From an uncultured Lachnospiraceae bacterium (GTDB lineage Bacteria; Bacillota; Clostridia; Lachnospirales; Lachnospiraceae), in contig CANRJU010000043.1 of the NCBI GenBank assembly GCA_947631075.1, forward strand, positions 1-13,814: a DNA stretch of 13,814 nucleotides, written 5' to 3'. Below, piece after piece: positions 8,208 through 13,195 of this stretch. Each line of letters opens with the position of its first letter. The first letter of the stretch is position 1. The notes beneath the pieces are model-generated. The model saw nothing but the letters and a program-made list of their open reading frames with translations, was not told the origin of the DNA and made no database searches. Both the position numbers and the translations under genes were made by a program.

Positions 8208-8255
8208 AGAACTGCAAAATTCTCATTTTGCGTAAAACGATGGAAAGGAAATAAT

Positions 8256-8558
8256 ATGAATAGTGAAATATTTACAATAGAAAATATAGTCAATTTGGTA
8301 AAGCCGATCGCCGAAAAATATCAAGTGGATCAGATATATTTATTTGGCTCTTATGCCAGAGGAGAAGCGGGAATAGATAGTGATCTGGATTTTTTAGTAT
8401 ATGGCGGAGAAAAATTCAAGCCCACTATGATTTTTGCGCTCGCTGAGGACTTGCGTGAAGTTTTGGAAAAGAAAGTGGATGTATTTGAGATTCATGAAAT
8501 CAATCCAAATAGTGAATTTTACAATACAATTATGAAAGAGAGGCTGCTTGTGGCATGA
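8256..8558 (+). CDS. mntA: MntA-type nucleotidyltransferase (antitoxin of a HEPN/MNT pair)
   Basis: ATG with AAAGGAA upstream. 100 residues, normal length for the minimal nucleotidyltransferase family. The core motif GSX10DXD is complete: Gly31-Ser32 (FGSYARGEA), Asp43 and Asp45 (DSDLDFLV), and a third metal-binding Asp at 75 (KKVDVFEIHEI). In characterised pairs MntA transfers AMP units from ATP to a Tyr of the HepT RNase toxin and so silences it. Here the partner gene follows at once but is cut down to about 46 codons (8559-8699), so MntA seems left without a working target at this site. It is read from a borrowed promoter (8101-8129) through a leader of gene debris. All active-site residues are present, so the enzyme could still act on a related HEPN protein, such as the one at 9523-9927; that link is inference. 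Confidence 0.88.
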   Translation: MNSEIFTIENIVNLVKPIAEKYQVDQIYLFGSYARGEAGIDSDLDFLVYGGEKFKPTMIFALAEDLREVLEKKVDVFEIHEINPNSEFYNTIMKERLLVA

Positions 8559-8699
8559 AATATTCAGTGGGCGATGATTGCTAGAGTTAGACATCGATTA
8601 GTTCATGATTATGATAGAACGAATTGGAATATCGTAGCCGATGTGTTTTTCGATGAGCTGCCTATTTTGATAAATCAACTGGAAGAAATTCTTGAATGA
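8559..8699 (+). pseudogene. hepT: Truncated HepT toxin remnant (HEPN domain, C-terminal half)
   Basis: The frame directly after the mntA stop encodes IQWAMIARVRHRLVHDYDR, then DELPILINQLEEIL and a stop at 8697-8699. This is the C-terminal half of a HepT-type HEPN protein: the RX4HXY motif (R-HRLV-H-D-Y) is intact, and the last helix (LPILINQLEEIL) is typical. The first 70 or so residues expected in this family are missing. The ATG at 8555, overlapping the mntA stop, leads only to a nine-codon frame, and the remnant itself has no start. The order mntA then hepT and the ATGA overlap suggest a former two-gene toxin-antitoxin operon. The 3' end runs into copied HEPN-gene sequence (8696 onward), so the very last residues may be secondary. 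Confidence 0.75.
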
Positions 8700-8803
8700 G
8701 GGGGCGAGTTGGACGAGCCATATAGTGTTGCAGAGCAAGCAGGAATTTCCGGATAGTTCAAATTTCAAGAAAAAAGGAAAATATACGCAGGGTATTAGAA
8801 AGG
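8696..8803 (+). pseudogene. Mosaic of three fragments copied from the 9523-10266 unit
   Basis: Three pieces are joined in order. 8696-8746 matches 9566-9617, inside the HEPN-type gene (encoding EPYSV-EQ). 8742-8778 matches 9941-9978, the spacer before the glutaredoxin gene including half of its inverted repeat. 8774-8803 matches 10225-10254, the 3' end of the glutaredoxin gene. Neighbouring pieces share GGAAT and AAGGA at the joints, the same short words present at both source positions. It is the remains of a second copy of the HEPN-glutaredoxin unit after internal deletions. Confidence 0.75.
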
Positions 8804-8813
8804 GAGTGGAAAG

Positions 8814-8844
8814 TAGTTTCTCGCACCAATGGTGCGAGAAACTA
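8814..8844. terminator. Perfect 14-bp inverted repeat, possible bidirectional terminator
   Basis: TAGTTTCTCGCACC (8814-8827), a loop of AAT, and GGTGCGAGAAACTA (8831-8844). It lies 13 bases beyond the stop of the minus-strand gene, between it and the + strand debris. T-tracts are absent on both sides, so an element end or repeat is an alternative. Confidence 0.5.
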
Positions 8845-8857
8845 GGATGCAGGAAAC

Positions 8858-9367
8858 TCACATCTTCCAGGCATACTCTTTTTTCAGCCGCTCAAAAATT
8901 TCAAACGACACTGGGCAGACTTCCACCGTGTCCAATACGCTATATAGGCTTTCCAGACGCTCCGGCTGATTGGTGTACGGATATTTTTTGCAGCTTTCGG
9001 GACGGCACTCCCCTAGCTTGCATGTCCCGTCTTGAGCTAGAAAATCACAGGGCTTGTGTTTTGCGTTATATGCTTCTTCCCATTCTTCTTTTTTCGGCTC
9101 CAAATAATTTTCTATAAACTCCTCTTTGGAAATCCCCAGATATTCCGCATCTTTCTGGATATCCTCATCTGGAATACTTCCGCAAAGCAATTTGCAACAG
9201 TTTCTGCATCTGCTGCAATCGTATTCAGCAAATAATTCATTATGCAAGCGCAAAAACTGCTCGTCTAATTCATCTTCATCCGCATTGCACTTTAAATATG
9301 TACGAAATGCCAAATTTTCATCCAATTTTTTTCTTGCAATACACTTCACTTTTCTGGGCTCTATCAT
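8858..9367 (-). CDS. YkgJ/UPF0153-family cysteine-cluster protein
   Basis: 169 residues; the ATG at 9365-9367 has GAGGT upstream on the minus strand. Twelve Cys are present. The family signature CxxCxxCC is seen as Cys51, Cys54, Cys57, Cys58 (CSRCRNCC), with further probable ligands at Cys62, 107, 116, 121, 126 (CRPESCKKYP) and 151. The family is predicted to bind zinc or an iron-sulfur cluster (PF03692); its reaction is not established. No signal peptide or membrane segment is seen, so it is probably cytoplasmic. It is transcribed alone, away from the HEPN-glutaredoxin unit, with a -10-like TATAAT in the shared intergenic region. It separates the intact unit from its decayed copy and, unlike its neighbours, shows no damage. 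Confidence 0.85.
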   Translation of the reverse strand: MIEPRKVKCIARKKLDENLAFRTYLKCNADEDELDEQFLRLHNELFAEYDCSRCRNCCKLLCGSIPDEDIQKDAEYLGISKEEFIENYLEPKKEEWEEAYNAKHKPCDFLAQDGTCKLGECRPESCKKYPYTNQPERLESLYSVLDTVEVCPVSFEIFERLKKEYAWKM

Positions 9368-9415
9368 TTTTCTACCTCATTCTTCTGGTTGTTTTATGTG
9401 TTTGAGAACTATGTT

Positions 9416-9428
9416 TAGTACTATTATA
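9416..9428 (-). promoter_or_regulatory. Possible -10 box of the YkgJ-type gene
   Basis: On the minus strand TATAAT lies at 9428-9423, about 56 bases before the start codon; no clear -35 is seen. An 8-bp palindrome, TAGTACTA (9416-9423), sits at the expected transcription start and resembles the half-sites of the palindrome at 11397-11410. Confidence 0.35.
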
Positions 9429-9462
9429 CATTAAATTTTCGAATTTGCATACAAATTTTTTC

Positions 9463-9491
9463 TTGTTGCGCATTATGATTTGAGTTATAAT
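9463..9491 (+). promoter_or_regulatory. Promoter of the HEPN-glutaredoxin unit
   Basis: TTGTTG (9463-9468), a 17-base spacer, and a perfect TATAAT (9486-9491). The same promoter is present at 8101-8129. Because the ATG at 9490 lies in this -10 box, it cannot be the gene's start. Confidence 0.78.
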
Positions 9492-9522
9492 GTATCATAT
9501 AGACAATACGGGGTTGTTATTT

Positions 9523-9927
9523 ATGAAAAAATATGAAAATTTTTGCAAGTCTCTTGAAAATCTACATGAGGGACTCAAGTTGAATGAGCCATATAGTGTT
9601 GTAGAGCAAACGGGAATAGTCAAATTGTTTGAAATATGTTTTGAACAGGCGTGGAAGCTGATGAAAGCTGTATTGGAGGAGAACGGAAGGTTTGAGCAGA
9701 GAACGGGCTCCCCGCACGGAATTATTAAGACTGCCTATCAATGTGGTATGCTGGATAATGACGAGGGCTGGCTGGAGCTTCTGGAGGCTCATAATCTGCT
9801 TGCTCATACATACAGCGATGAACAGTCGATTGCTGTAATTCGGCAAATGAAAGCGAGTTATATCTTTTTGTTTGATGAGCTGAAAACAGAGATTGAGACG
9901 CATTGGATCGTGGATAAAGAAGAATAG
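9523..9927 (+). CDS. HI0074-like nucleotidyltransferase substrate-binding protein (HEPN-type)
   Basis: 134 residues from ATG at 9523. An in-frame ATG at 9490 is rejected because it lies inside the -10 box. The upstream site is weak (GGGG). The protein is all-helical in appearance and resembles the NTase_sub_bind (HI0074) family: KYENFCKSLENL, VKLFEICFEQAWKLMKAVLE, ELLEAHNLLAHTYSDE. Members form four-helix HEPN folds and usually pair with a minimal nucleotidyltransferase (HI0073 type) in toxin-antitoxin-like pairs. Two things are odd. The HEPN motif RX4HXY reads H90-NLLA-H95-T-Y97, so the first Arg is a His, which may abolish RNase activity. And no nucleotidyltransferase follows; the next gene is a glutaredoxin-like protein 60 bases downstream. 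The nearest nucleotidyltransferase is mntA at 8256. Pieces of copies lie at 8130-8207 and 8696-8746. Confidence 0.85.
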   Translation: MKKYENFCKSLENLHEGLKLNEPYSVVEQTGIVKLFEICFEQAWKLMKAVLEENGRFEQRTGSPHGIIKTAYQCGMLDNDEGWLELLEAHNLLAHTYSDEQSIAVIRQMKASYIFLFDELKTEIETHWIVDKEE

Positions 9928-9931
9928 GATT

Positions 9932-9958
9932 GAACTATCTGGAATTTCCGGATAGTTC
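9932..9958 (+). repeat. 27-base inverted repeat between the HEPN and glutaredoxin genes
   Basis: GAACTATC (9932-9939) pairs with GATAGTTC (9951-9958), and the pairing continues inward through a T-G wobble and GGAA/TTCC, leaving almost no loop. The right half is preserved in the decayed copy at 8742-8760. It could be an operator, an mRNA hairpin or a recombination end. Confidence 0.6.
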
Positions 9959-9987
9959 AGATTTCAAGAAAAAAAGGAGAACACAAT

Positions 9988-10266
9988 ATGAAAAAAATAA
10001 TACTTTTCCATTTAGCGGATTGTCCATACTGTCACAATGCAAAAAGGGCGCTGGAGGAGCTTGGACGGGAAAACCCGGCGTATAAGAAAATCCCGATTGA
10101 GTGGATTGAGGAACAGGAGCGTCCGGATGTATCCGCGCAATATGACTATTATTATGTTCCCACAATATTTGTAGGGGAGAAAAAGATGTATGAAGCGCAT
10201 CCCGGCGAGAGCTATGCGGAGTGCAAGGAAAATATACGCAGGGTGTTAGAGGGTGTAGAAGTTTAA
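9988..10266 (+). CDS. Glutaredoxin-like thioredoxin-fold protein with CPYC active site
   Basis: 92 residues, starting at an ATG with AAAGGAGA seven bases upstream. The redox motif Cys12-Pro-Tyr-Cys15 (DCPYCHNAKRAL) follows the first strand (KKIILFH), and the cis-proline is at Pro58 in YVPTIFV. These are the hallmarks of a small glutaredoxin or thioredoxin-fold dithiol oxidoreductase, cytoplasmic, using glutathione-like or protein thiols. The central segment IPIEWIEEQERPDVSAQYDYYY is longer and more acidic than in classical glutaredoxins. It lies 60 bases after the HEPN-type gene with no terminator and probably shares its promoter. The fact that pieces of both genes occur together in the decayed copy (8696-8803) suggests they move or duplicate as a unit. 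Another 5' fragment of a related gene is at 12037-12142. A terminator follows at 10280. Confidence 0.85.
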   Translation: MKKIILFHLADCPYCHNAKRALEELGRENPAYKKIPIEWIEEQERPDVSAQYDYYYVPTIFVGEKKMYEAHPGESYAECKENIRRVLEGVEV

Positions 10267-10279
10267 CTGGGAGGAGTAA

Positions 10280-10307
10280 CGGAGCACCTGCCAAAGCAGA
10301 TGCTCCG
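10280..10307. terminator. Terminator between the convergent glutaredoxin and PanA genes
   Basis: CGGAGCA (10280-10286) pairs with TGCTCCG (10301-10307); after one mismatch CTGC pairs with GCAG around a CAAA loop. A T-tract occurs further on (10324-10328). It may serve both convergent genes. Confidence 0.68.
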
Positions 10308-10335
10308 ATTTGAGACCGTTAAATTTTTATATCAG

Positions 10336-11331
10336 TTACCTACAAAGAAACATATCCTGTGCATACCCTTTAATGTCGTTGGGACTTATCATATTATACT
10401 TTGTTTTCACAGAACTGAAATAATCACCAATAATTGATTTTTCAATAATGCGGTCAGAGGGTGCGGTAATCGGAAGATCACCGAGAGTGGTAAGCCAGGG
10501 GGACTCGTTGTGCGTAAAACGTTCAAGTACCTTTCCACTGTAACAGCAAATATTGTTGATTACGCTATCATAAATAGCTTTTTCTCCTGAAAAGAAAACA
10601 GACGTGTCAAAATCGTTTGCTTTCTCAATGGGATCAAATCGATAGTCCTTATATCGGAAGTAAATGTCTCTGTAAACCGGACCGTGCACCCATGCCTGAC
10701 AATCCTCTGGGAAAAGGAATGTCTTATAGAAAGCAAAGTAGAATCCTTGAATATAATACAGTGCTTTCTGGAGGGCCAACGGAGTGATGTCCTCACATTG
10801 GCAAAGTAAATATTGGATAACAGAATCTATTTTGCTGTTTACAGATTTATCTGCTGACAGTAGCGCTGAAACAGCTCGGCGGCTCTTTTCATAGGCAAGA
10901 GCGGATTTCAGATTTCCCTTGTTTGCTTCCAATAACTCAGAGTAGAATGCGGGGTCATCGTATATGCGCAAAAGGGCATCGGAGTATTGCTTAGTGGGTA
11001 TGTCGCCATCCGCATATCTGGAAAAGGTCTGCTCTCCCCATCCAAGAAGCAGAGAAAGAGGGCGTTTCCCGATTGCGTATTTCTCTGGTATTTCACGAAT
11101 CTTCTCAAGGGAAATGAGGCCGTTTTCCTTACGAAAAGTATCATATAGAGCTTGCAGGTTGAAGTCGGAAAATTCCGGTATAAACAGTTCGCAGCCGCAG
11201 TCGGCACAATGGGCTTCTTTTCCAATATAGTGATAGGTTTTTCCTTTGATGGTGCCAACCATCTGAAGGGAAGTCTCGATAAAACTTACATCGTTTCTGC
11301 ATTCTTCGCAAAAAACTTTTTTAGTGTTCAT
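10336..11331 (-). CDS. Orphan Panacea (PanA) antitoxin with MqsA-like zinc finger and HTH
   Basis: 331 residues. The start is ATG at 11331 rather than 11352, because AGGAGG lies six bases before the former. Residues 5-50 form a zinc-finger-like region with Cys8-x2-Cys11 and Cys42-x2-Cys45, as in MqsA/YgiT antitoxins. Residues about 75-125 are a Cro/CI-type HTH (KRPLSLLLGWGEQTFSRYADGD). Residues about 165-285 are a Panacea/SocA-like (DUF4065) domain: ITPLALQKALYYIQGFYFA, CQAWVHGPVYRDIYFRYKDY. Panacea domains are known as a versatile antitoxin module paired with many unrelated toxins. No toxin-like gene is next to it on the same strand: a terminator lies downstream, and the divergent neighbour is a GNAT acetyltransferase. 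It could be a solitary regulator, an antitoxin for a toxin elsewhere, or a partner of the GNAT. A promoter and a 14-bp palindrome lie upstream, consistent with autoregulation. Confidence 0.85.
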   Translation of the reverse strand: MNTKKVFCEECRNDVSFIETSLQMVGTIKGKTYHYIGKEAHCADCGCELFIPEFSDFNLQALYDTFRKENGLISLEKIREIPEKYAIGKRPLSLLLGWGEQTFSRYADGDIPTKQYSDALLRIYDDPAFYSELLEANKGNLKSALAYEKSRRAVSALLSADKSVNSKIDSVIQYLLCQCEDITPLALQKALYYIQGFYFAFYKTFLFPEDCQAWVHGPVYRDIYFRYKDYRFDPIEKANDFDTSVFFSGEKAIYDSVINNICCYSGKVLERFTHNESPWLTTLGDLPITAPSDRIIEKSIIGDYFSSVKTKYNMISPNDIKGYAQDMFLCR

Positions 11332-11359
11332 GTGGCTCCTCCTGTTTAACACTGATGCT

Positions 11360-11388
11360 ATGATACACTGTTTTTTTGCTTTTGTCTA
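11360..11388 (-). promoter_or_regulatory. Promoter of the panA-like gene
   Basis: On the minus strand, TAGACA (11388-11383), a 17-base spacer and TATCAT (11365-11360), each one base from consensus. The start codon is 28 bases downstream of the -10 box, with AGGAGG between. Confidence 0.6.
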
Positions 11389-11389
11389 C

Positions 11390-11410
11390 TAAAAAAGTAC
11401 TAATTAGTAC
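11390..11410. promoter_or_regulatory. Palindromic operator candidate between panA and the GNAT gene
   Basis: GTACTAATTAGTAC (11397-11410) is a perfect 14-bp palindrome eight bases upstream of the panA -35 box. Next to it, ACT-AAAAA-AGT (about 11388-11398) gives an overlapping second inverted pair. The zinc-finger/HTH antitoxin encoded alongside is the obvious candidate to bind here. Confidence 0.5.
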
Positions 11411-11433
11411 AATTATTTTTGCCATTTTGTATT

Positions 11434-11462
11434 TTGCATTTTATCGAGTTATGGTATATTAT
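11434..11462 (+). promoter_or_regulatory. Promoter of the GNAT gene
   Basis: TTGCAT (11434-11439), a 17-base spacer and TATTAT (11457-11462), divergent from the panA promoter. The start codon is 32 bases downstream, with AAGGAGG in the leader. Confidence 0.5.
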
Positions 11463-11494
11463 ATTGTGATGTGTAGATACAAGGAGGCAGAAAT

Positions 11495-11950
11495 ATGAAC
11501 ATTCGCACTCTCCGGGCGACAGAAGAATACGAGCGTGCCGGCGCCTATTATGTGCGCATTCAGGCGATGGCGAGGCAGTACGGCATCACGCTGCGTCAGG
11601 AATTTGATGAAATTGACGGGGCGGGATGCCATTATATTGTCGTGCTGGACGATGAGTTTCCGGTGGCGACCTGTCGGTGGTTTGAGACGGCTCCCAGTGT
11701 GACGGAGATCGGGCGGGTCGTGGTGCTCCCGGAGTATCGGGGAAAGCATCTGGGCAAATTGGTGATTGACGAGGCGGAAAAATGGATTGCAGAGGAAGGG
11801 TATCGCAAGATTGCCGTCTCCAGTAGGGAGGAAGCCGTCGGCTTTTACGAAAAACTGGGGTATTCTTACAATGAATCAATGGCGGCCCACAGCGACACTT
11901 TTCGCTGCGTGTATATGGAAAAGCTGCTGGATGAGGGAAAATGTGTATAA
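11495..11950 (+). CDS. GNAT family N-acetyltransferase
   Basis: 151 residues; the ATG is preceded by AAGGAGG at good spacing. The GNAT core is clear: motif A at about 72-90, with strand IGRVVVLPEYRG and the acetyl-CoA loop R82-G-K-H-L-G87, then the following helix (VIDEAEKWIAE) and motif B (KIAVSSREEAVGFYEKLGYSYNE). Such enzymes move an acetyl group from acetyl-CoA to an amine; the substrate cannot be told. The fold order resembles ElaA/YjcF-like stand-alone acetyltransferases more than the GNAT toxins that act on charged tRNA, so a toxin role is possible but not favoured. It is transcribed away from the panA-like gene, with which it shares a control region of about 160 bases. The codon choice is more GC-rich than in its neighbours. 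The stop lies inside a 15-base tandem duplication. Confidence 0.88.
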   Translation: MNIRTLRATEEYERAGAYYVRIQAMARQYGITLRQEFDEIDGAGCHYIVVLDDEFPVATCRWFETAPSVTEIGRVVVLPEYRGKHLGKLVIDEAEKWIAEEGYRKIAVSSREEAVGFYEKLGYSYNESMAAHSDTFRCVYMEKLLDEGKCV

Positions 11951-11968
11951 GCTAAATGTGTATAAGCT
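11939..11968 (+). repeat. 15-base tandem duplication at the GNAT stop codon
   Basis: AAATGTGTATAAGCT occurs twice in direct succession (11939-11953 and 11954-11968). The TAA stop of the GNAT gene is inside the first copy, so the duplication does not change the protein. Confidence 0.9.
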
Positions 11969-11975
11969 GAAATAA

Positions 11976-12031
11976 TTCGTCGCTTTTTTGTAACGAAAAG
12001 CGACGAAAAAACAATGAAAAGCGACGAAAAA
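11976..12031. repeat. Inverted and direct GCGACGAA repeats downstream of the GNAT gene
   Basis: TTCGTCGCTTTT (11976-11987) is the reverse complement of AAAAGCGACGAA at 11996-12007, and the latter is repeated directly at 12017-12028, 21 bases on. The left arm can pair with either right arm. The first pair forms a 12-bp stem and probably acts as the GNAT terminator, though no T-tract follows; the extra copy is unexplained. Confidence 0.65.
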
Positions 12032-12036
12032 AGAGA

Positions 12037-12142
12037 GCGGCCTGTCCATACTGTCCCCATGCGAGAAGGGTATTGGAAAAAATTGGACAAGAAAACCCGG
12101 TGTATAAGATAGTTCCGATTGAATGGATCGGGGCTCAGGAGC
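12037..12142 (+). pseudogene. 5' fragment of a glutaredoxin-like gene
   Basis: The bases closely match 10014-10120 of the intact glutaredoxin-like gene; the frame reads AACPYCPHARRVLEKIGQEN then PVYKIVPIEWIGAQE. The first dozen codons with the start, and everything after the EWI segment, are missing. Upstream it joins the GCGACGAA repeats; downstream it runs into a small GC-rich palindrome (GGGGCTC-AG-GAGCCCC, 12130-12145). It differs from the intact copy at many positions, mostly conservative, so it is an older duplicate or an independent relative, not a recent copy. Confidence 0.75.
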
Positions 12143-12223
12143 CCCTCTGCCTTGCCAGTCAGTTATACCTAACTACAAAAACAACGAAAAAAGGCACTTT
12201 CTCAAATAATGGTCAGATTGAAT

Positions 12224-12282
12224 AAAAAAATTTAAATTTTTTTAAAAAAGTTGTGGAAATCTCCAAAAGAATGTGTTATAAT
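12224..12282 (+). promoter_or_regulatory. Strong promoter with A/T-rich upstream element
   Basis: A perfect 20-bp palindrome A7-T3-A3-T7 (12224-12243) followed by another A-tract lies directly before TGGAAA (12254-12259, -35, four of six consensus bases). A 17-base spacer and an extended -10, TGTTATAAT (TATAAT 12277-12282), follow. The A-tracts are placed as an UP element would be. Transcription would start near 12289. Confidence 0.65.
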
Positions 12283-12288
12283 GATGTC

Positions 12289-12392
12289 AACAAGCAAGGA
12301 ATAGTTACAAAACTTCCAAAATACATACAGATAATAATTCATTGCCTTAATGAATCTCGATAAAGCGGAGGCTGATCGACAGCCTCCGCTTT
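12289..12392 (+). ncRNA. Candidate small RNA (about 104 nt, three stem-loops), possible spoVT leader
   Basis: The stretch after the promoter has no plausible reading frame but can form three hairpins: GGAA/TTCC plus GTT/AAC (12298-12317), ATTCATT/AATGAAT (12337-12355), and the terminator-like 13-bp stem at 12362-12392. Promoter, compact folded body and end hairpin fit an independent small RNA. The alternative is a 5' leader of spoVT, whose start is 114 bases beyond the last hairpin, with that hairpin as attenuator. No known RNA family is recognised by eye. Confidence 0.45.
12362..12392 (+). terminator. Terminator-like hairpin upstream of spoVT
   Basis: A perfect 13-bp stem, AAAGCGGAGGCTG (12362-12374) and CAGCCTCCGCTTT (12380-12392), with a five-base loop. 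Only TTT closes it, and that lies within the stem; the A-stem/T-stem form suits a bidirectional terminator. Confidence 0.7.
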
Positions 12393-12505
12393 GCATCGCT
12401 CAGATTTCTTTCGCGAATCTTTATTCTGAGAATAAAAACCCGCTTTTTACAAATACTAGCATTACAGTCATACAATAGAAAATGCAAATGGAAGGAGCTA
12501 TAAAT

Positions 12506-13051
12506 ATGAAAGCAACAGGAATCGTGCGCCGTATAGACGATCTGGGGCGGGTTGTTGTGCCAAAAGAGATACGGAGGACTTTGCGGATCCGTGAGGGAGA
12601 TCCGCTGGAAATTTTTACCAACAGAGAGGGAGGCATTATCCTAAAGAAGTATTCGCCCATCGGGGAACTGGGCGCGGTGGCGGCGGAGCTGGTGGAGGCG
12701 GTCGCGCAGGTCACAAAGTGTACCGTCTGCGTGGCGGACCGGGACATGATCGTGGCGGCGTCCGGCCCGAACAAGAGAGAATTTCTGGGACGGGACATTC
12801 ACCCGGATCTGATCCGGTGCATTGAGAGGCGGGAAAACATCCTGGCCACGGACGCGGATGCGAGATTCTGCCACATTACGGTCGATAAGCCGGAGATCAT
12901 GTCCGAGGCGATTAGCACCATCGTCTCAGAGGGGGACGCCATTGGAGCCGTCATGCTGCTGACCCGGAACCCGGAGCGGGAATTTTCCGATCTGGAGGAA
13001 AAACTGGCGGTCTGCGGAGCGAATTTCCTCGGAAAACAGATGGAGCAGTAA
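12506..13051 (+). CDS. spoVT: SpoVT, stage V sporulation transcription factor
   Basis: 181 residues from the ATG at 12506, preceded by GGAAGGAG; the in-frame ATG at 12482 lacks a site and would add eight residues not typical of the family. Residues 1-50 are an AbrB-type swapped-hairpin DNA-binding domain (MKATGIVRRIDDLGRVVVPK, EIRRTLRIREGDPLEIF), nearly identical to SpoVT of Bacillus subtilis. Residues about 55-181 are the GAF domain (CTVCVADRDMIVAASGPNK, GDAIGAVMLL, FLGKQMEQ). In sporulating Firmicutes SpoVT acts in the forespore to tune SigG-dependent genes and affects spore maturation and germination. A TACAAT box (12471-12476) is a weak promoter candidate; no clear SigF/SigG site was found. 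The gene is GC-rich and in its usual neighbourhood with HU and rqcP. The mazG-type gene often found next to it is absent. Confidence 0.95.
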   Translation: MKATGIVRRIDDLGRVVVPKEIRRTLRIREGDPLEIFTNREGGIILKKYSPIGELGAVAAELVEAVAQVTKCTVCVADRDMIVAASGPNKREFLGRDIHPDLIRCIERRENILATDADARFCHITVDKPEIMSEAISTIVSEGDAIGAVMLLTRNPEREFSDLEEKLAVCGANFLGKQMEQ

Positions 13052-13111
13052 TCTGGACAGGTAAATTTTTGGGGTTTATGGGAGATATTTCCTTATTTGT
13101 ATAGAAAAACC

Positions 13112-13140
13112 TTGACAAATTGGCGGAAAAAGGTTATATA
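13112..13140 (+). promoter_or_regulatory. Consensus promoter of the HU gene
   Basis: A perfect TTGACA (13112-13117), a 17-base spacer and TATATA (13135-13140). It leaves a leader of about 50 bases with AGGAGG before the HU start, as expected for a highly expressed gene. Confidence 0.85.
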
Positions 13141-13195
13141 TAGTTATAGATTCATCGCAAATCTAGTAATATTTAAGTTGAGGAGGATATAATCC

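Noticed and set aside
8044..8235. Open frame of 63 codons running through the promoter copy and the HEPN remnant
   Set aside because: It begins next to the terminator hairpin of the CHAP gene and spans a promoter; its only meaningful part is the copied C-terminus of the HEPN-type gene.
8692..9117. Plus-strand open frame of 141 codons across the debris and the YkgJ-type gene
   Set aside because: It mixes copied fragments, the inverted repeat and the complement of a clear minus-strand gene.
9490..9522. Upstream ATG that would extend the HEPN-type protein by 11 residues
   Set aside because: This ATG lies inside the -10 box, so the transcript would start after it; the ATG at 9523 fits the family N-terminus.
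11976..12031. CRISPR-like direct repeats
   Set aside because: Only two direct copies nine bases apart with no spacers or cas genes; better seen as hairpin arms.
12440..12480. SigG-type promoter for spoVT (CATACAATA near 12469)
   Set aside because: The -10-like part is suggestive, but no matching -35 element is found at the right distance.
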